The notes under the pieces are model-generated. The model saw only the letters and a program-made list of their open reading frames with translations. It was not told where the DNA came from and made no database searches. From Candidatus Poseidoniaceae archaeon (GTDB taxonomy: Archaea; Thermoplasmatota; Poseidoniia; Poseidoniales; Poseidoniaceae), in contig CASIAW010000011.1 in NCBI GenBank assembly GCA_949372875.1, positions 1 through 64,000 of the forward strand: a stretch of 64,000 bases of DNA, in the 5' to 3' direction. The position numbers and the translations under genes were made by a program. Of this stretch, positions 48,109 to 58,417 are shown in pieces (position 1 is the stretch's first letter; every line of letters starts with the position of its first letter).

Positions 48109-51100
48109 ATGCTCTCAAAAACACAATTAGAAAACATAAGCCAACGCCAGAAGCTCACAATGTCATTGACAATCGTCGTCTTGATGTTGACCAGCACAAT
48201 GCTTGCCATTGTTCAAGACGTGAGTTCAGAAGAAACGATGCCTAGTGTCGTATTCAGAGAAGGGGAAAGAATTACACAAACTTCTGCCCAGTCTACTGAA
48301 CAAGGCGGTCAAGGTTCATGGATAGGCAGTCAAGATGCTTGGCAGCTTGAAGACCACCCCGTTCTTTCAGACATCATGTGGACCGACCCCGGTGTCGCTT
48401 CAGGAATCATCGCCGACCGTGCTGCGATTGAAGCAATCATGCCTTATTTCTCAACGCTCCTTGAGGAGTCAAATAAAGACGATCACGACAACGATGGAGT
48501 CAGTGACCTTTACGACTTAGACGATGATAACGACGGAATTTACGACCTTCTTGAGCGATTCGACGGCTGTTATGGAACCGATCCGTTTGATCATGACAAC
48601 GACGGTATCTTGGATGCCGTAGATTGGGACGACGACAATGACGGAATTCTTGAAGGCCCAATTGATGTTCCAGCACTTGAAGCACTCGGACTTGATCCGC
48701 TCAATGTGAGTACTGACCGACGACTCGACCCATCAATTATCCACCCTTGGACAGGTCAAGCAGTCGGGGCATTCTACCTCGCAGATCAAAACCCAATGGA
48801 CCACGACAACGACGGGGTTACTGATGAAGATTCAGATGGCTCAGGTCCTGGAAGTTATGATGAAGACGACGATAACGATGCACGAATCGATCAATTCAAG
48901 TGGCCTTGTGATCTAGATAGCGACGGAATCCAAGACTACTTCGATACTGATGACGACGGCGACGGGGTTGTAGATATTGAGGACATTCATCCATATGATG
49001 CAACTCAAACAACATCCATGTCCGCTTCGAGCAACCTTTACGATACCGCCGTTTCATGGGATTTCAACTCATACCGAGAATATTCTGGTGGCGTCAATTT
49101 CCTCAATGAAGAACTCAACAGAGTAAACGCCCCTGGAAACACATCCAGTGGCTGGATTGGAAACCCGAATGCAATGGGGCCAAACGGAGTTGCCTCCTTC
49201 ACAACCATTGTTGATGGGGATTTGGACGGAGACCTCATTCCGAACTTCCTTGACCCAGATAACGACAATGACGGCACCCCGGACAGCGCAGATACTGATG
49301 ATGACAACGATGGAATCCTCGACATGGTCGACCCGGATGATGACAATGATGGTATTCCGGATGTTTGTATGAACCTCGACATGAACGCCGACAACAAAGG
49401 CGATTATGACAACACAATTCTCAACGGCGTGGCTTTGAGCCTCGATGCCTCTTCTCTTGCAGGTGGGCAGAACTATGTTGCTGCAAATGGCGTTCAAACC
49501 TCCGCAATCAATGGCATGGGTATGACCGTCGACATCACTGTTGATAGTAACGGCGAGATACTCACGGCAACTTTGGTATCAGGTGGCTATGGCTACTCAG
49601 TTGGCGACGATGTCGCAATCCTTGGTGGTAACTCTGGCGGTGCGATTATTGTTTCAAGCGTCAGTACAGTCAACTTCCAAATCCCTGGCGGGGATGGCGA
49701 TAACGACGGCACCCTCGATTGTGAAATGGATTATGACCAAGACCTTGACGACGATAGATTAAGGCCATTTGACCAGAACTACAACGCAGTTTACGATTGG
49801 CTCGACCCTGACATGGGTGGCACGCCAACTCCGGACAACCTTGGTGACATCTCTGTGAGCGGTGACGCAAATAACTTTGAATACGATTCCGACGATGACC
49901 AAATTTCGAACGAAAACGACTCATTCCCTCTCGACAAGGCATCCGATGTTGCCTCTTGGAATTGCCCAACACTCGCGAATCCAAACCCAGTAAATCCAGA
50001 CTCTCGATGTAACACTCGCCGAGCATCTTATTCTCAATTCAACGATTGGGATGGCGATGGAATCAACAACTGGATTGACGTTGATGACGACAATGACGGA
50101 ATCATTGATGCACTCGATATTGACTGGGATTGCGATTTTGATAACGACGGTGACCTCCACGCTATCAATGGTGCACTTTACAGAGACGACGGCCCAAACT
50201 CGGTAGACTCCGATATTGATGGCGACGGTCTTGAAAATGACATTGATTGGGACGACGATAACGATGGAATTTCCGACTATTACGATCCAGACGACGGAAA
50301 TTGCGGCGTTGTAGATTTTGATGCGAATGATAACTTTGCCTCGCCATACTACCCTGTAGCAGATGGCGGCAACCTCGACGGAACCCAAGACAGTACGCCA
50401 TACTCCGACAACTCTACAGACCATTGGAACCTCGTTTTCTGGCACAATCCGTTTTCCGATGTTGTACTTGATTACAACGGATACGACGCAACCACAACAC
50501 CAGTAACGCCGGGAACAGTCCCAGAATTTTACTGGTTCATGTTTGCTCGCTGGTCCCCTTACAACGGCGGTAACGATTGGGATATCGATGCGGATGGCGA
50601 TTCGCTCACCAATGGATTAGACATCGATCAAGACGCTGATGGGATGCCCGATTGGTGGGATCAAGACGAAGGTAACGACGGCGTTCTCGACATTAACGAT
50701 CTCAAAATGGGAGGCTCGTTCAACCTTACCACATGTGGCTGGACTGCTGGAAACATTGCAAGCGGCTACGTATGTGGTTACAGCTATGCGCTTGCTTATC
50801 ACATGCCATTGAACGGTGTTAACGCCCAATTTGGCTCACCCTATTCGACTCGCCCGGACGCTTATATTGACCAAGGCCCTACGACTGGTGGACCTTCAGG
50901 AAACTGGAGTTGCAATCCAGGAGCTCAAGGTGGATGTTGGCACTATGACTTCGGCGGTGACGGTTCGGTAGAATCTGGCATTACCTTCACACAAATGCAG
51001 AACAATCGCGACGCCTTCGTTACTTGGTTTGGCCTTTCAACTGGAATTTGGCAGTGGACTTCTGACAATGGGCCCGTCGCTGACTTCCCTGACGAACTCG

Positions 51101-54100
51101 GCGCTGACCTCATCAAGAACCACCTTGATGGCGACGTTGATGGAGATTTTACGAACATGACGGTTGATCTTGACAATGATTACGATTCAGTTTACGATTG
51201 GTATGATGTCGATGACGACAACAACGGTGTTTGGGACTACTTCGAAATTGATACTGATGATGACCTTGACAACGATGCGAATCAAGAAAACGCGAACTTC
51301 TTCAGCGGCCTAAATTGTGCTGATAATGACGACGATGGAAACGATGCAGACGTAGATGAAGACGGTTTCTTCCAAGCAGTTTGGGACCGTGGGATTTTGT
51401 CTCAAGGTTTGATACAACCAACGCTTTACGACGTTGACAATGATAACGATGCAGTTCCTGACGCAGAAGACCCTGATGATGATAATAACGGAATCCCTGA
51501 TTCGGTTCAAGAAACGTTACCAAATTGTTTCTGGGGCGAAGAGCAACATCCATTTGACCACGATAACGACGGAATAGTTGACTGGGCAGACGATGACTGG
51601 GACGCTGACGGATTGTCGAACTCAGTCGAATTAGCAATTAGCCTCACAGCAGCCTTCGACCACGATAATGACGGAGAACGCGACGATATCGATACAGATG
51701 ATGACGAGGATGGTATGCTTGATGATGATGAAGTCATTCTCTGGCCTACCCGCTTCAACCGTAACTCAACAAATCCTTGGGACCACGATGACTTCGGAGA
51801 TGGAGAAGGGCTTGCAAACCCACTCGAGCCAGGAACAGGGCCTGATGCAATCGACAACGATGATGATAACGACACATTTGTTGATGCTGATTATGATCAC
51901 CTAGAAGAAGGCGAAACCGGATTTGCCTGCTATGCCGGTGCAGAATCTAGCGACTGGGATCACGACAACGACTGCGTACTTGATGAAGATGACAAGGCAC
52001 CGACCTTTATCACGCTCAATTTGCCAGATACACTTTGGCTCGATGCTCAATCTCCCTCCATATTCAGCGGCCACGTTGATTGGGTTAACCCCGTTTCAGG
52101 ACAATTTGAGCCTGCAGTCGGACTCCCAGTTCAAGTTCATATCGAATGGGCAGATAATGGAACACTAGCATTGGAAACAATCAACGTATTGACCTCTGCA
52201 GTTGGTAATTTCACTGTTGGACAATTCCTTTACCCTGAAGATTTGACCGTTGGGGACAATACAACGTACAGGGTCTATGCAATCGTTACCGAAATGTTCG
52301 CTTTCAACGGCAATGAATCTCAATCGTATTACTTGGGCGCTGAAGCAAACCTCACCGCTGACATATACCTTGATAGCTACTTCCGAAGCGATGAACAACC
52401 GTTCTGGGTTGACATGTGGTCATATTATACCGCTGATTTGCAACGTGGTATCTTTGACAACCTTGTCCCAAACGTTCCATTCACTTTCTCCGTTCGCGGA
52501 GGAATCTTTGGAAACTATACTGAACCAACGAATTTCACCGGCCTTGGTGGAAACGGCTACCGGTCTGGAAGCAATGGTTTGGTTTCAGTAACCTTCGTAC
52601 AAGACATTGGCATCAATGGGTTGTGGAAGCAAATTCAATGGAACTCAACTCGAGATAATGGAGTTGGACAAATTCCAGGCGGATACGAAGAAGTTGCTTG
52701 GGATCCTCAAGACAAAGAACTCAAGCCACTGCTTGATGGACAGGGTGCAATAATTTCCTATGATTATACGAATACAAGCCTTCCAGCGGGTGATTATGAG
52801 GTAACGGCAGTAGCCCAGCCTGATTTGGCATCAGAGTGGCCATTCCCATACCTCCACGGCGATAGTACTGAACCTCAAGCAATTCGTGTCATGCACCGAA
52901 TGAACATTGAAGCTCAAATGATTGTTGAAGGAACAAATCCAGTGTATTGGTATAACTCTTCGATTAACAATGGCGATGGAACCTTTGGAAACTGGGCAAC
53001 AATTTACCATTCTGAAGCATTGGATGGAGCAAGTTTGAATTTCGCAGACATATCCAAATCCAAACCATATCCAATGAACTGGGACGGCAACCCTGCCACC
53101 CTCCTTGGTGAAGAGGCTCAATTACGCAACTTCATTTCGACCAATGCCACTCACTGGTTCATCACTTTGGTGAACGGTGGAGACAGCAATCTGCCGCCTT
53201 GTGGTGCAGTTGATTCGACAGACCCCGACAGTTTGGTTCGATGTGAAATCGTACCGGAGATGAACACTGGCGACACCCTCTACGTTACTGGTTCAGTTAC
53301 GAACCGAACCAATGTTCCTTGGGACGCAGACCCAATTGCTCTTCAAGTGGACATTGATGGTAACGGACAATTCCTCGGACAACAAGAAACAGCATACACA
53401 CAGCGACCTACCAAGGCTTGCCCAACCTGTGCTGCTGAGTTTGAATACAACTGGTCTTGGTATAGCCAATACGGTTCTGGAACCTATGGTATGCGTGTTG
53501 ACTTTACCAATTCAGCATACTACTTCACTGGTAACAGTTCGACGCTTGCTGCAACGGGTGCTTACATCAACGTTACCGTGGTGGGGACAACAGACTTCCA
53601 AACGACCTCCGTGCCTCGCCTATATCGTAACACGAGCACGACCATTCAAGCAAAGTTAGTTGACAACTCCTTACAACCGGTTCGTAATGTGCCGGTGAAT
53701 TATACGTGGTCAGCAGACGGCCGTACTGGTGTCAATTACACAGACGATAACGGATTCTTCGAGATACCATTTAATATCTCAGCTGCAGATTCATTGGGCG
53801 ACTTTAGTCTCCAATTCGAGTTTGCCGGAACGTCTTTACTCAAAGGCAATACAATGGTTCAGCAAGTTTGGGTTGTATCACGAACGTACCTCTCTGTAGT
53901 TTCTACTGATCCAAACCTCCGTCAGTCAGGTGATTTATGGGATTTCACAGCTCAAGTTACTGACGATAATACAACCTCTGTGCGAGATAGTGGAGGCGCT
54001 GCATTAGATGGTGCTGAAGCACCGAATGGTGGACTTGTTGATGTTATTTTCGAGGGTGTTGATTTCAACGGCGTGACACATCGCCAAATCGTAGCAACAG

Positions 54101-56259
54101 TCCGGCCATCTGCAGGCACAATTACACTGCCAGATGTTCAAGCAGACAAAGCCCACATGTGCTATTACGATGGTAACGGTGACGGAATTGCTGACCGAGA
54201 TATCAATCAAGACGGCATTCTTGACCGTTTGGAAACCAGTGGTATGTTCAATGGCGGAGCAGGATGTCTCAAAGCCGATATCGCCCCATTGAATGCTACA
54301 GCCCTCAAAGACGATCCAGAATCTTTCTTACCAGATGGATTTGGACCGGTCAATGTTATTCTCCGATTTGAGGAAACATTGCCAAATGAAGGCTGTGCAG
54401 AACTCGACCCAGTCGCTCTTGGAATCCAAGGGGCATGGGACTCTTGTCTCGGCGTTCCTGGAAACGATCACTTTAGATTGAAGATGACAAATAATGCAAA
54501 CGGGTTCTCTTTCATTGGACGAACTGCTTTGACCGTTGATGACCAAATCGTCTACACGAGCGAAGTAAGCCCAATAACCGGTGAAGTCATTCCTAAACCA
54601 ATGATTGTCACTGGACAGTTACAAGATGAATTAGGCACCAACTTGACCAACAGAAAGATACGTGTCAATTATGAGATGGTGAACAGCCAATCTAGCCCTA
54701 CATCTTGTAATTCTGGATTAACTGACCTTGATGGATATTTCTCTATCCAATGTCCTCTATCAGATGTTTCTGCTGGAAAAGCAAAGGTAACAGTTACCTA
54801 CTCTTCTTATGATAACAACGATGCATATCGATACCAGAACGACACTTATGAAACAGAATTTGACGTCTTCTCTAATTCAACATTAGCTTTGAACGAAGTC
54901 GGACCATTCAAGTCCAGTGTCGAGACATGGACAGCACCAAACACTACTGAATACCCGGTGCTTTACCTGAAGGAATCATTCCACGTTGATGCTAAACTGA
55001 TGCAATCCAACGGCCAATATGTCGGTGGAAAGTGTTTGAACATCTATCTGGACCCAGAACAAAACATTCGACCAATTTCAACAATTCGTACGAGTGAAAT
55101 TGACGGAACCGTTGAATGGTTTAGTGGCGATCCAAGTCAAAACCCAACACTCCGTGGCGTAGAAACTACTGGTGGAAAACTGGAAGGATTCCGCACACTG
55201 CGGGTTGCCTTTGAACCGGATTTGAATGTCCCAGGCGGCTGTGATAAAGATTCGTCCAACGTCTTGAATGGATCTTATGTTGACCAACTTGTCCTCGTTC
55301 GTTCACGAATTGATTTGCAAGTGAAGCAAACATGGAGTCACACCGGAGATAATGGATTGGATAATGAAGACCCAGTCATCGGTTCAATAGCCCTTCTTCG
55401 AGATCGTCTTGATCTTGCAGTTGAAAACGAAGAAGTCTGGTTTGTCCGCCAATATTGGTCTGATGAACTCAGTGAATGGGTCGTTGAAGGAACCAACAAG
55501 TCCCGGACCAACGAGCAAGGAATTGCAGACTTCGAGTGGCCGTTTGCAGGTCAAACCTGCGACGGAGTCGCTTGTACGGGCCAATGGCGAATTATTGCTT
55601 ATTACCCAGGTTCAACCTACTTTGAAGAATCACTCGACAATGTAACACACGAAGTCATATGGATGAAAGCAACTACAATCAGCGCTGATGCAGGATTCTT
55701 TACTCCTGCCAAGACGATGGCTTTCGTACTTGTTGCGATGGCGTTATTGATTGCTGGAGCAATTTACTATCAACGAGCACAAGCCCGTCGACAAGTGCAA
55801 GCTCTCAAGGGTATCTTGACTGATGCAATGATGCAACTTGAAGCCAGTAACGAATATATTGCAGCGATTTTCGATTGTTACAAGAATCTGGTCAAGCACT
55901 TCAAGCGATACGGCTTCATGAAGAAGGTCTACGAAACCACTCGTGAATTCGAGGCGGCTGTTCGTACTGCTTTCAACATGGTTCCTTCTGACCAACTTGA
56001 TGCATTCCTCTCCGTCTTTGAAGAAGCACGTTATTCGGATCACAACATCGATGCAAGCCATCGAGACCGAGCGTTGCAAACACTCGATGTTATCGTTCGA
56101 TCCCTCACCGTCGCTCTTGGCGAAGGGGGCATGGTTGAGCGCAAAGAACTGGTCAACCTGTATGACAAGCAAACGAAGGCCGGTGAATTCGTTGCAGCAG
56201 ATGGTTCTGTCCGTCAAGCTGGAATCGTCGAAGGCGAAGGCACAGATTTCAAGATTTGA
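48109..56259 (+). CDS. Giant calcium-binding surface protein with DUF4129-like cytoplasmic tail
   Basis: A 2716-residue protein with an N-terminal signal helix (about 18-38). Residues about 125-1300 contain dozens of Asp-rich repeats (DHDNDGV, DDDNDGI, DIDGDG) that bind Ca2+ in TSP3-like rods, interrupted by Trp/Gly-rich modules. Around 450-520 lies a SGGYGYSVGDDV-type beta repeat found in adhesins. About 1300-2520 are Ig-like and carboxypeptidase-regulatory-like beta domains (PVRNVPVNYTW, DDNGFFEIPFNI). A membrane helix at about 2538-2560 is followed by a helical tail of about 155 residues with FEEARYSDHNIDASHRDRAL, strongly like DUF4129. It probably forms a long stalk reporting or anchoring to the cytoplasm. 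Confidence 0.87.
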   Translation: MLSKTQLENISQRQKLTMSLTIVVLMLTSTMLAIVQDVSSEETMPSVVFREGERITQTSAQSTEQGGQGSWIGSQDAWQLEDHPVLSDIMWTDPGVASGIIADRAAIEAIMPYFSTLLEESNKDDHDNDGVSDLYDLDDDNDGIYDLLERFDGCYGTDPFDHDNDGILDAVDWDDDNDGILEGPIDVPALEALGLDPLNVSTDRRLDPSIIHPWTGQAVGAFYLADQNPMDHDNDGVTDEDSDGSGPGSYDEDDDNDARIDQFKWPCDLDSDGIQDYFDTDDDGDGVVDIEDIHPYDATQTTSMSASSNLYDTAVSWDFNSYREYSGGVNFLNEELNRVNAPGNTSSGWIGNPNAMGPNGVASFTTIVDGDLDGDLIPNFLDPDNDNDGTPDSADTDDDNDGILDMVDPDDDNDGIPDVCMNLDMNADNKGDYDNTILNGVALSLDASSLAGGQNYVAANGVQTSAINGMGMTVDITVDSNGEILTATLVSGGYGYSVGDDVAILGGNSGGAIIVSSVSTVNFQIPGGDGDNDGTLDCEMDYDQDLDDDRLRPFDQNYNAVYDWLDPDMGGTPTPDNLGDISVSGDANNFEYDSDDDQISNENDSFPLDKASDVASWNCPTLANPNPVNPDSRCNTRRASYSQFNDWDGDGINNWIDVDDDNDGIIDALDIDWDCDFDNDGDLHAINGALYRDDGPNSVDSDIDGDGLENDIDWDDDNDGISDYYDPDDGNCGVVDFDANDNFASPYYPVADGGNLDGTQDSTPYSDNSTDHWNLVFWHNPFSDVVLDYNGYDATTTPVTPGTVPEFYWFMFARWSPYNGGNDWDIDADGDSLTNGLDIDQDADGMPDWWDQDEGNDGVLDINDLKMGGSFNLTTCGWTAGNIASGYVCGYSYALAYHMPLNGVNAQFGSPYSTRPDAYIDQGPTTGGPSGNWSCNPGAQGGCWHYDFGGDGSVESGITFTQMQNNRDAFVTWFGLSTGIWQWTSDNGPVADFPDELGADLIKNHLDGDVDGDFTNMTVDLDNDYDSVYDWYDVDDDNNGVWDYFEIDTDDDLDNDANQENANFFSGLNCADNDDDGNDADVDEDGFFQAVWDRGILSQGLIQPTLYDVDNDNDAVPDAEDPDDDNNGIPDSVQETLPNCFWGEEQHPFDHDNDGIVDWADDDWDADGLSNSVELAISLTAAFDHDNDGERDDIDTDDDEDGMLDDDEVILWPTRFNRNSTNPWDHDDFGDGEGLANPLEPGTGPDAIDNDDDNDTFVDADYDHLEEGETGFACYAGAESSDWDHDNDCVLDEDDKAPTFITLNLPDTLWLDAQSPSIFSGHVDWVNPVSGQFEPAVGLPVQVHIEWADNGTLALETINVLTSAVGNFTVGQFLYPEDLTVGDNTTYRVYAIVTEMFAFNGNESQSYYLGAEANLTADIYLDSYFRSDEQPFWVDMWSYYTADLQRGIFDNLVPNVPFTFSVRGGIFGNYTEPTNFTGLGGNGYRSGSNGLVSVTFVQDIGINGLWKQIQWNSTRDNGVGQIPGGYEEVAWDPQDKELKPLLDGQGAIISYDYTNTSLPAGDYEVTAVAQPDLASEWPFPYLHGDSTEPQAIRVMHRMNIEAQMIVEGTNPVYWYNSSINNGDGTFGNWATIYHSEALDGASLNFADISKSKPYPMNWDGNPATLLGEEAQLRNFISTNATHWFITLVNGGDSNLPPCGAVDSTDPDSLVRCEIVPEMNTGDTLYVTGSVTNRTNVPWDADPIALQVDIDGNGQFLGQQETAYTQRPTKACPTCAAEFEYNWSWYSQYGSGTYGMRVDFTNSAYYFTGNSSTLAATGAYINVTVVGTTDFQTTSVPRLYRNTSTTIQAKLVDNSLQPVRNVPVNYTWSADGRTGVNYTDDNGFFEIPFNISAADSLGDFSLQFEFAGTSLLKGNTMVQQVWVVSRTYLSVVSTDPNLRQSGDLWDFTAQVTDDNTTSVRDSGGAALDGAEAPNGGLVDVIFEGVDFNGVTHRQIVATVRPSAGTITLPDVQADKAHMCYYDGNGDGIADRDINQDGILDRLETSGMFNGGAGCLKADIAPLNATALKDDPESFLPDGFGPVNVILRFEETLPNEGCAELDPVALGIQGAWDSCLGVPGNDHFRLKMTNNANGFSFIGRTALTVDDQIVYTSEVSPITGEVIPKPMIVTGQLQDELGTNLTNRKIRVNYEMVNSQSSPTSCNSGLTDLDGYFSIQCPLSDVSAGKAKVTVTYSSYDNNDAYRYQNDTYETEFDVFSNSTLALNEVGPFKSSVETWTAPNTTEYPVLYLKESFHVDAKLMQSNGQYVGGKCLNIYLDPEQNIRPISTIRTSEIDGTVEWFSGDPSQNPTLRGVETTGGKLEGFRTLRVAFEPDLNVPGGCDKDSSNVLNGSYVDQLVLVRSRIDLQVKQTWSHTGDNGLDNEDPVIGSIALLRDRLDLAVENEEVWFVRQYWSDELSEWVVEGTNKSRTNEQGIADFEWPFAGQTCDGVACTGQWRIIAYYPGSTYFEESLDNVTHEVIWMKATTISADAGFFTPAKTMAFVLVAMALLIAGAIYYQRAQARRQVQALKGILTDAMMQLEASNEYIAAIFDCYKNLVKHFKRYGFMKKVYETTREFEAAVRTAFNMVPSDQLDAFLSVFEEARYSDHNIDASHRDRALQTLDVIVRSLTVALGEGGMVERKELVNLYDKQTKAGEFVAADGSVRQAGIVEGEGTDFKI

Positions 56260-56320
56260 AATCGAGAATCAACCCTGATTCTCCTTAACCTTCAAGGGGC
56301 CGGTGTGCTGTGGCTTGTCC

Positions 56321-56764
56321 ATGGAAGACTGGAAGCAACTCATCGACCAAGCAATGCAGACCGAAACAAACGACACGATTGCAGCACACGCAACCTATGG
56401 AAAAGCAGTGCGTGCAGCCCTTGCACAATCGCAAATGCTGTTGGGTGATCTTGAAGCCGCTCAAATTATCGAATCCATTTATGGTGCTCTCGTGGCCTAT
56501 TCTCAGCAAATCATGCTCCGCATGAAGGCCGAAGACCCAGAAATTGGTGGCGTGGACCATGCGTTCCGTGCAGGACAGGCTTACGGCGTTTCATGCGTAC
56601 TCAACCATCTTATCGATCAACTGACTGATGTTGCAGGAATTACTGCACTCGGGGCTTTGGACGATTTCTCAGATACGCTCCATGAAGAAATAATCATTCA
56701 AGGTCGCGCTGCAGGACTCACCGTGGAATTGCTCGATGCGAAGGGCGAGATTCTCTACGAGTGA
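56321..56764 (+). CDS. Hypothetical helical protein downstream of the giant gene
   Basis: About 147 residues from the ATG at 56321, all-helical (MEDWKQLIDQAMQTETNDTI, then ALAQSQMLLGDLEAAQIIES, ending LLDAKGEILYE). No family, membrane segment or signal. A GTG 18 nt upstream is also in frame. It lies 61 nt after the giant gene in the same direction; it could be the cytoplasmic partner of the DUF4129-like tail or an independent gene. Confidence 0.62.
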   Translation: MEDWKQLIDQAMQTETNDTIAAHATYGKAVRAALAQSQMLLGDLEAAQIIESIYGALVAYSQQIMLRMKAEDPEIGGVDHAFRAGQAYGVSCVLNHLIDQLTDVAGITALGALDDFSDTLHEEIIIQGRAAGLTVELLDAKGEILYE

Positions 56765-56915
56765 CCTTTTCACTTCTGTTTTTGGCGCATGCATCGCCGA
56801 CCCACCAATTCGCGGGTTTCGGTGCACTGCGACGCGAATGACACAGCACCCGCGTCGGTGCATTGATAATGGGATGGCCGGTCGGCGAATTGCTTCAAAG
56901 CATCGAGGGAGTCAA

Positions 56916-57281
56916 ATGAGCAATCCTACACGTAAGACAAACGCACGATTGGTTGATGTTATCAGCCAATTAAAAGCCCAGTCTCGCGACACCGGAGCCG
57001 CTGTTTGGCGAGATGTGGCCATGCGCCTCTCTAAGAGTCGCAAAAATTGGGCGCAGCCGAACTTGAGCCGTGTGAGCCGCTATGCCCCCGAGGGTTCAAC
57101 GATTCTCGTACCAGGCAAGTTGCTCGGTTCAGGTGAATTGTCTGCCAACCACACCATCGCCGCCTACAGTGTTAGCAACGGTGCACGTGAGAAGATAGAA
57201 GCCGCTGGTGGTCGAGTTATGACCTATAGCGAGCTGATGAACGAAAACCCATCTGGAACGGGGGTTGTTATCCTTGGATGA
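56916..57281 (+). CDS. rpl18e: 50S ribosomal protein L18e
   Basis: An archaeal/eukaryotic large-subunit protein, 121 residues from the ATG at 56916: MSNPTRKTNARLVDVISQL, WRDVAMRLSKSRKNWAQPNL, then ILVPGKLLGSGELS and VSNGAREKIEAAGG are conserved. The frame is open upstream, but only this start gives the family N-terminus. First gene of the conserved L18e-L13-S9-RpoN order, overlapping rpl13 by 8 nt. Confidence 0.95.
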   Translation: MSNPTRKTNARLVDVISQLKAQSRDTGAAVWRDVAMRLSKSRKNWAQPNLSRVSRYAPEGSTILVPGKLLGSGELSANHTIAAYSVSNGAREKIEAAGGRVMTYSELMNENPSGTGVVILG

Positions 57282-57759
57282 AACAACCTATGTTTTTGAC
57301 GCTGAAGGTCTTATCCTTGGCCGTCTCGCATCCGCTTCAGCAGATATTCTGTTGAAAGCAGCCCGTGAACACCGTGATGACAAGGTTATCATTGTCAATG
57401 CTGAAAAGGCAATTGTCACTGGTCGACCACGATCTGTCCTCAATAATTATCATGCAAAGTATGAGTTGAACCACGCCCGTAAGGGTCCGTTTTTCCCTCG
57501 TATGCCTGACATGATTCTCAAGCGAGCAGTTCGTGGAATGCTACCTTACCAAAAGAAAAGCAGCGGTCGACGAGCACTACGCAATCTGCGTGTTGAAATC
57601 GGCTGTCCCGCTCACTTGTCTGGAGATCTACCAGAAGGTCACGAGAATGGTGATGACTCGAAGTTCCGCAAGGCACTTCCTGAGCGCTTCATCACTCTTG
57701 GTGATATCAGCGCCGACCTCGGCGCACCATCCCACCGTTGGACCGGAGGTGAGCAATGA
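57274..57759 (+). CDS. rpl13: 50S ribosomal protein L13
   Basis: A universal large-subunit protein, 161 residues: YVFDAEGLILGRLAS, VIIVNAEKAIVTGRP, HARKGPFFPRMPDMILKRAVRGMLP. The N-terminus contains no ATG in frame; TTG at 57274 (or 57265) must start it. TTG at 57274 overlaps the rpl18e stop and gives the expected length. The stop overlaps rps9 as ATGA. Confidence 0.93.
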   Translation: MDETTYVFDAEGLILGRLASASADILLKAAREHRDDKVIIVNAEKAIVTGRPRSVLNNYHAKYELNHARKGPFFPRMPDMILKRAVRGMLPYQKKSSGRRALRNLRVEIGCPAHLSGDLPEGHENGDDSKFRKALPERFITLGDISADLGAPSHRWTGGEQ

Positions 57760-58193
57760 TGGCTCGTAAAAAGCAAAAATCTGTAGAATCATCGGGTAAG
57801 AGAAAGACTGCAGTTGCTCGAGCTTCACTCAAAGCCGGAAAAGGCCGAGTTCGTGTTAACAGTGCACCTATTGAAATCCTACAACCATCCCTTGCTCGCC
57901 GCAAGTCGATGGAACCACTCATTATTGCTGATGCAATGAACCGATTGAGCAAAGTCGACATCAACATCACCACTCTTGGTGGTGGAATTATGGGTCAAAC
58001 TGATGCAATCAGAACTGCCATTGCACGTGGGCTTGTCCACTACAACGGCGGTGCAGAAGGCATTGATGAAGAACTCCGAGACGAATACCTTCGCTTCGAC
58101 CGTAGCCTTTTGGTTAACGATCCACGACGCAAGGAAGCAAAGCACCAACTTGGACGCGGTGCTCGTCGCAAGAAGCAAAAGTCCTACCGATGA
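57756..58193 (+). CDS. rps9: 30S ribosomal protein S9
   Basis: A 145-residue S9 with SGKRKTAVARASLKAGKGRVRVN, DINITTLGGGIMGQTDAIRTAIARGLV, and the C-terminal GARRKKQKSYR that reaches the P-site tRNA. The ATGATG gives two adjacent starts; the first overlaps the rpl13 stop. The next gene is rpoN, the order usual in archaea. Confidence 0.96.
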   Translation: MMARKKQKSVESSGKRKTAVARASLKAGKGRVRVNSAPIEILQPSLARRKSMEPLIIADAMNRLSKVDINITTLGGGIMGQTDAIRTAIARGLVHYNGGAEGIDEELRDEYLRFDRSLLVNDPRRKEAKHQLGRGARRKKQKSYR

Positions 58194-58202
58194 GGTGAGA
58201 AT

Positions 58203-58406
58203 ATGATTATACCAATACGATGTTTTAGTTGCGGGGCTGTGATTGCTCACAAGTGGGAAGAATTCGAACAATTGAAAGCCGCTGGCGTTGAAGTTGCTGA
58301 TGCACTCGACCAAATCGGCTTGATGCGATACTGTTGCCGCCGTATGTATGTGGGTCACATTGACCTCATCTACGAAACTGCGCCTTTCAGCACATCAATT
58401 CAATGA
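58203..58406 (+). CDS. rpoN: DNA-directed RNA polymerase subunit N (Rpb10 homologue)
   Basis: A 67-residue zinc protein of archaeal RNA polymerase. It starts MIIPIRCFSCG and has the full zinc motif C7-x2-C10 and C44-C45 in MRYCCRRMYVGH, as in Rpb10. Co-transcribed after rps9. Confidence 0.95.
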   Translation: MIIPIRCFSCGAVIAHKWEEFEQLKAAGVEVADALDQIGLMRYCCRRMYVGHIDLIYETAPFSTSIQ

Positions 58407-58417
58407 GATACCAACCT

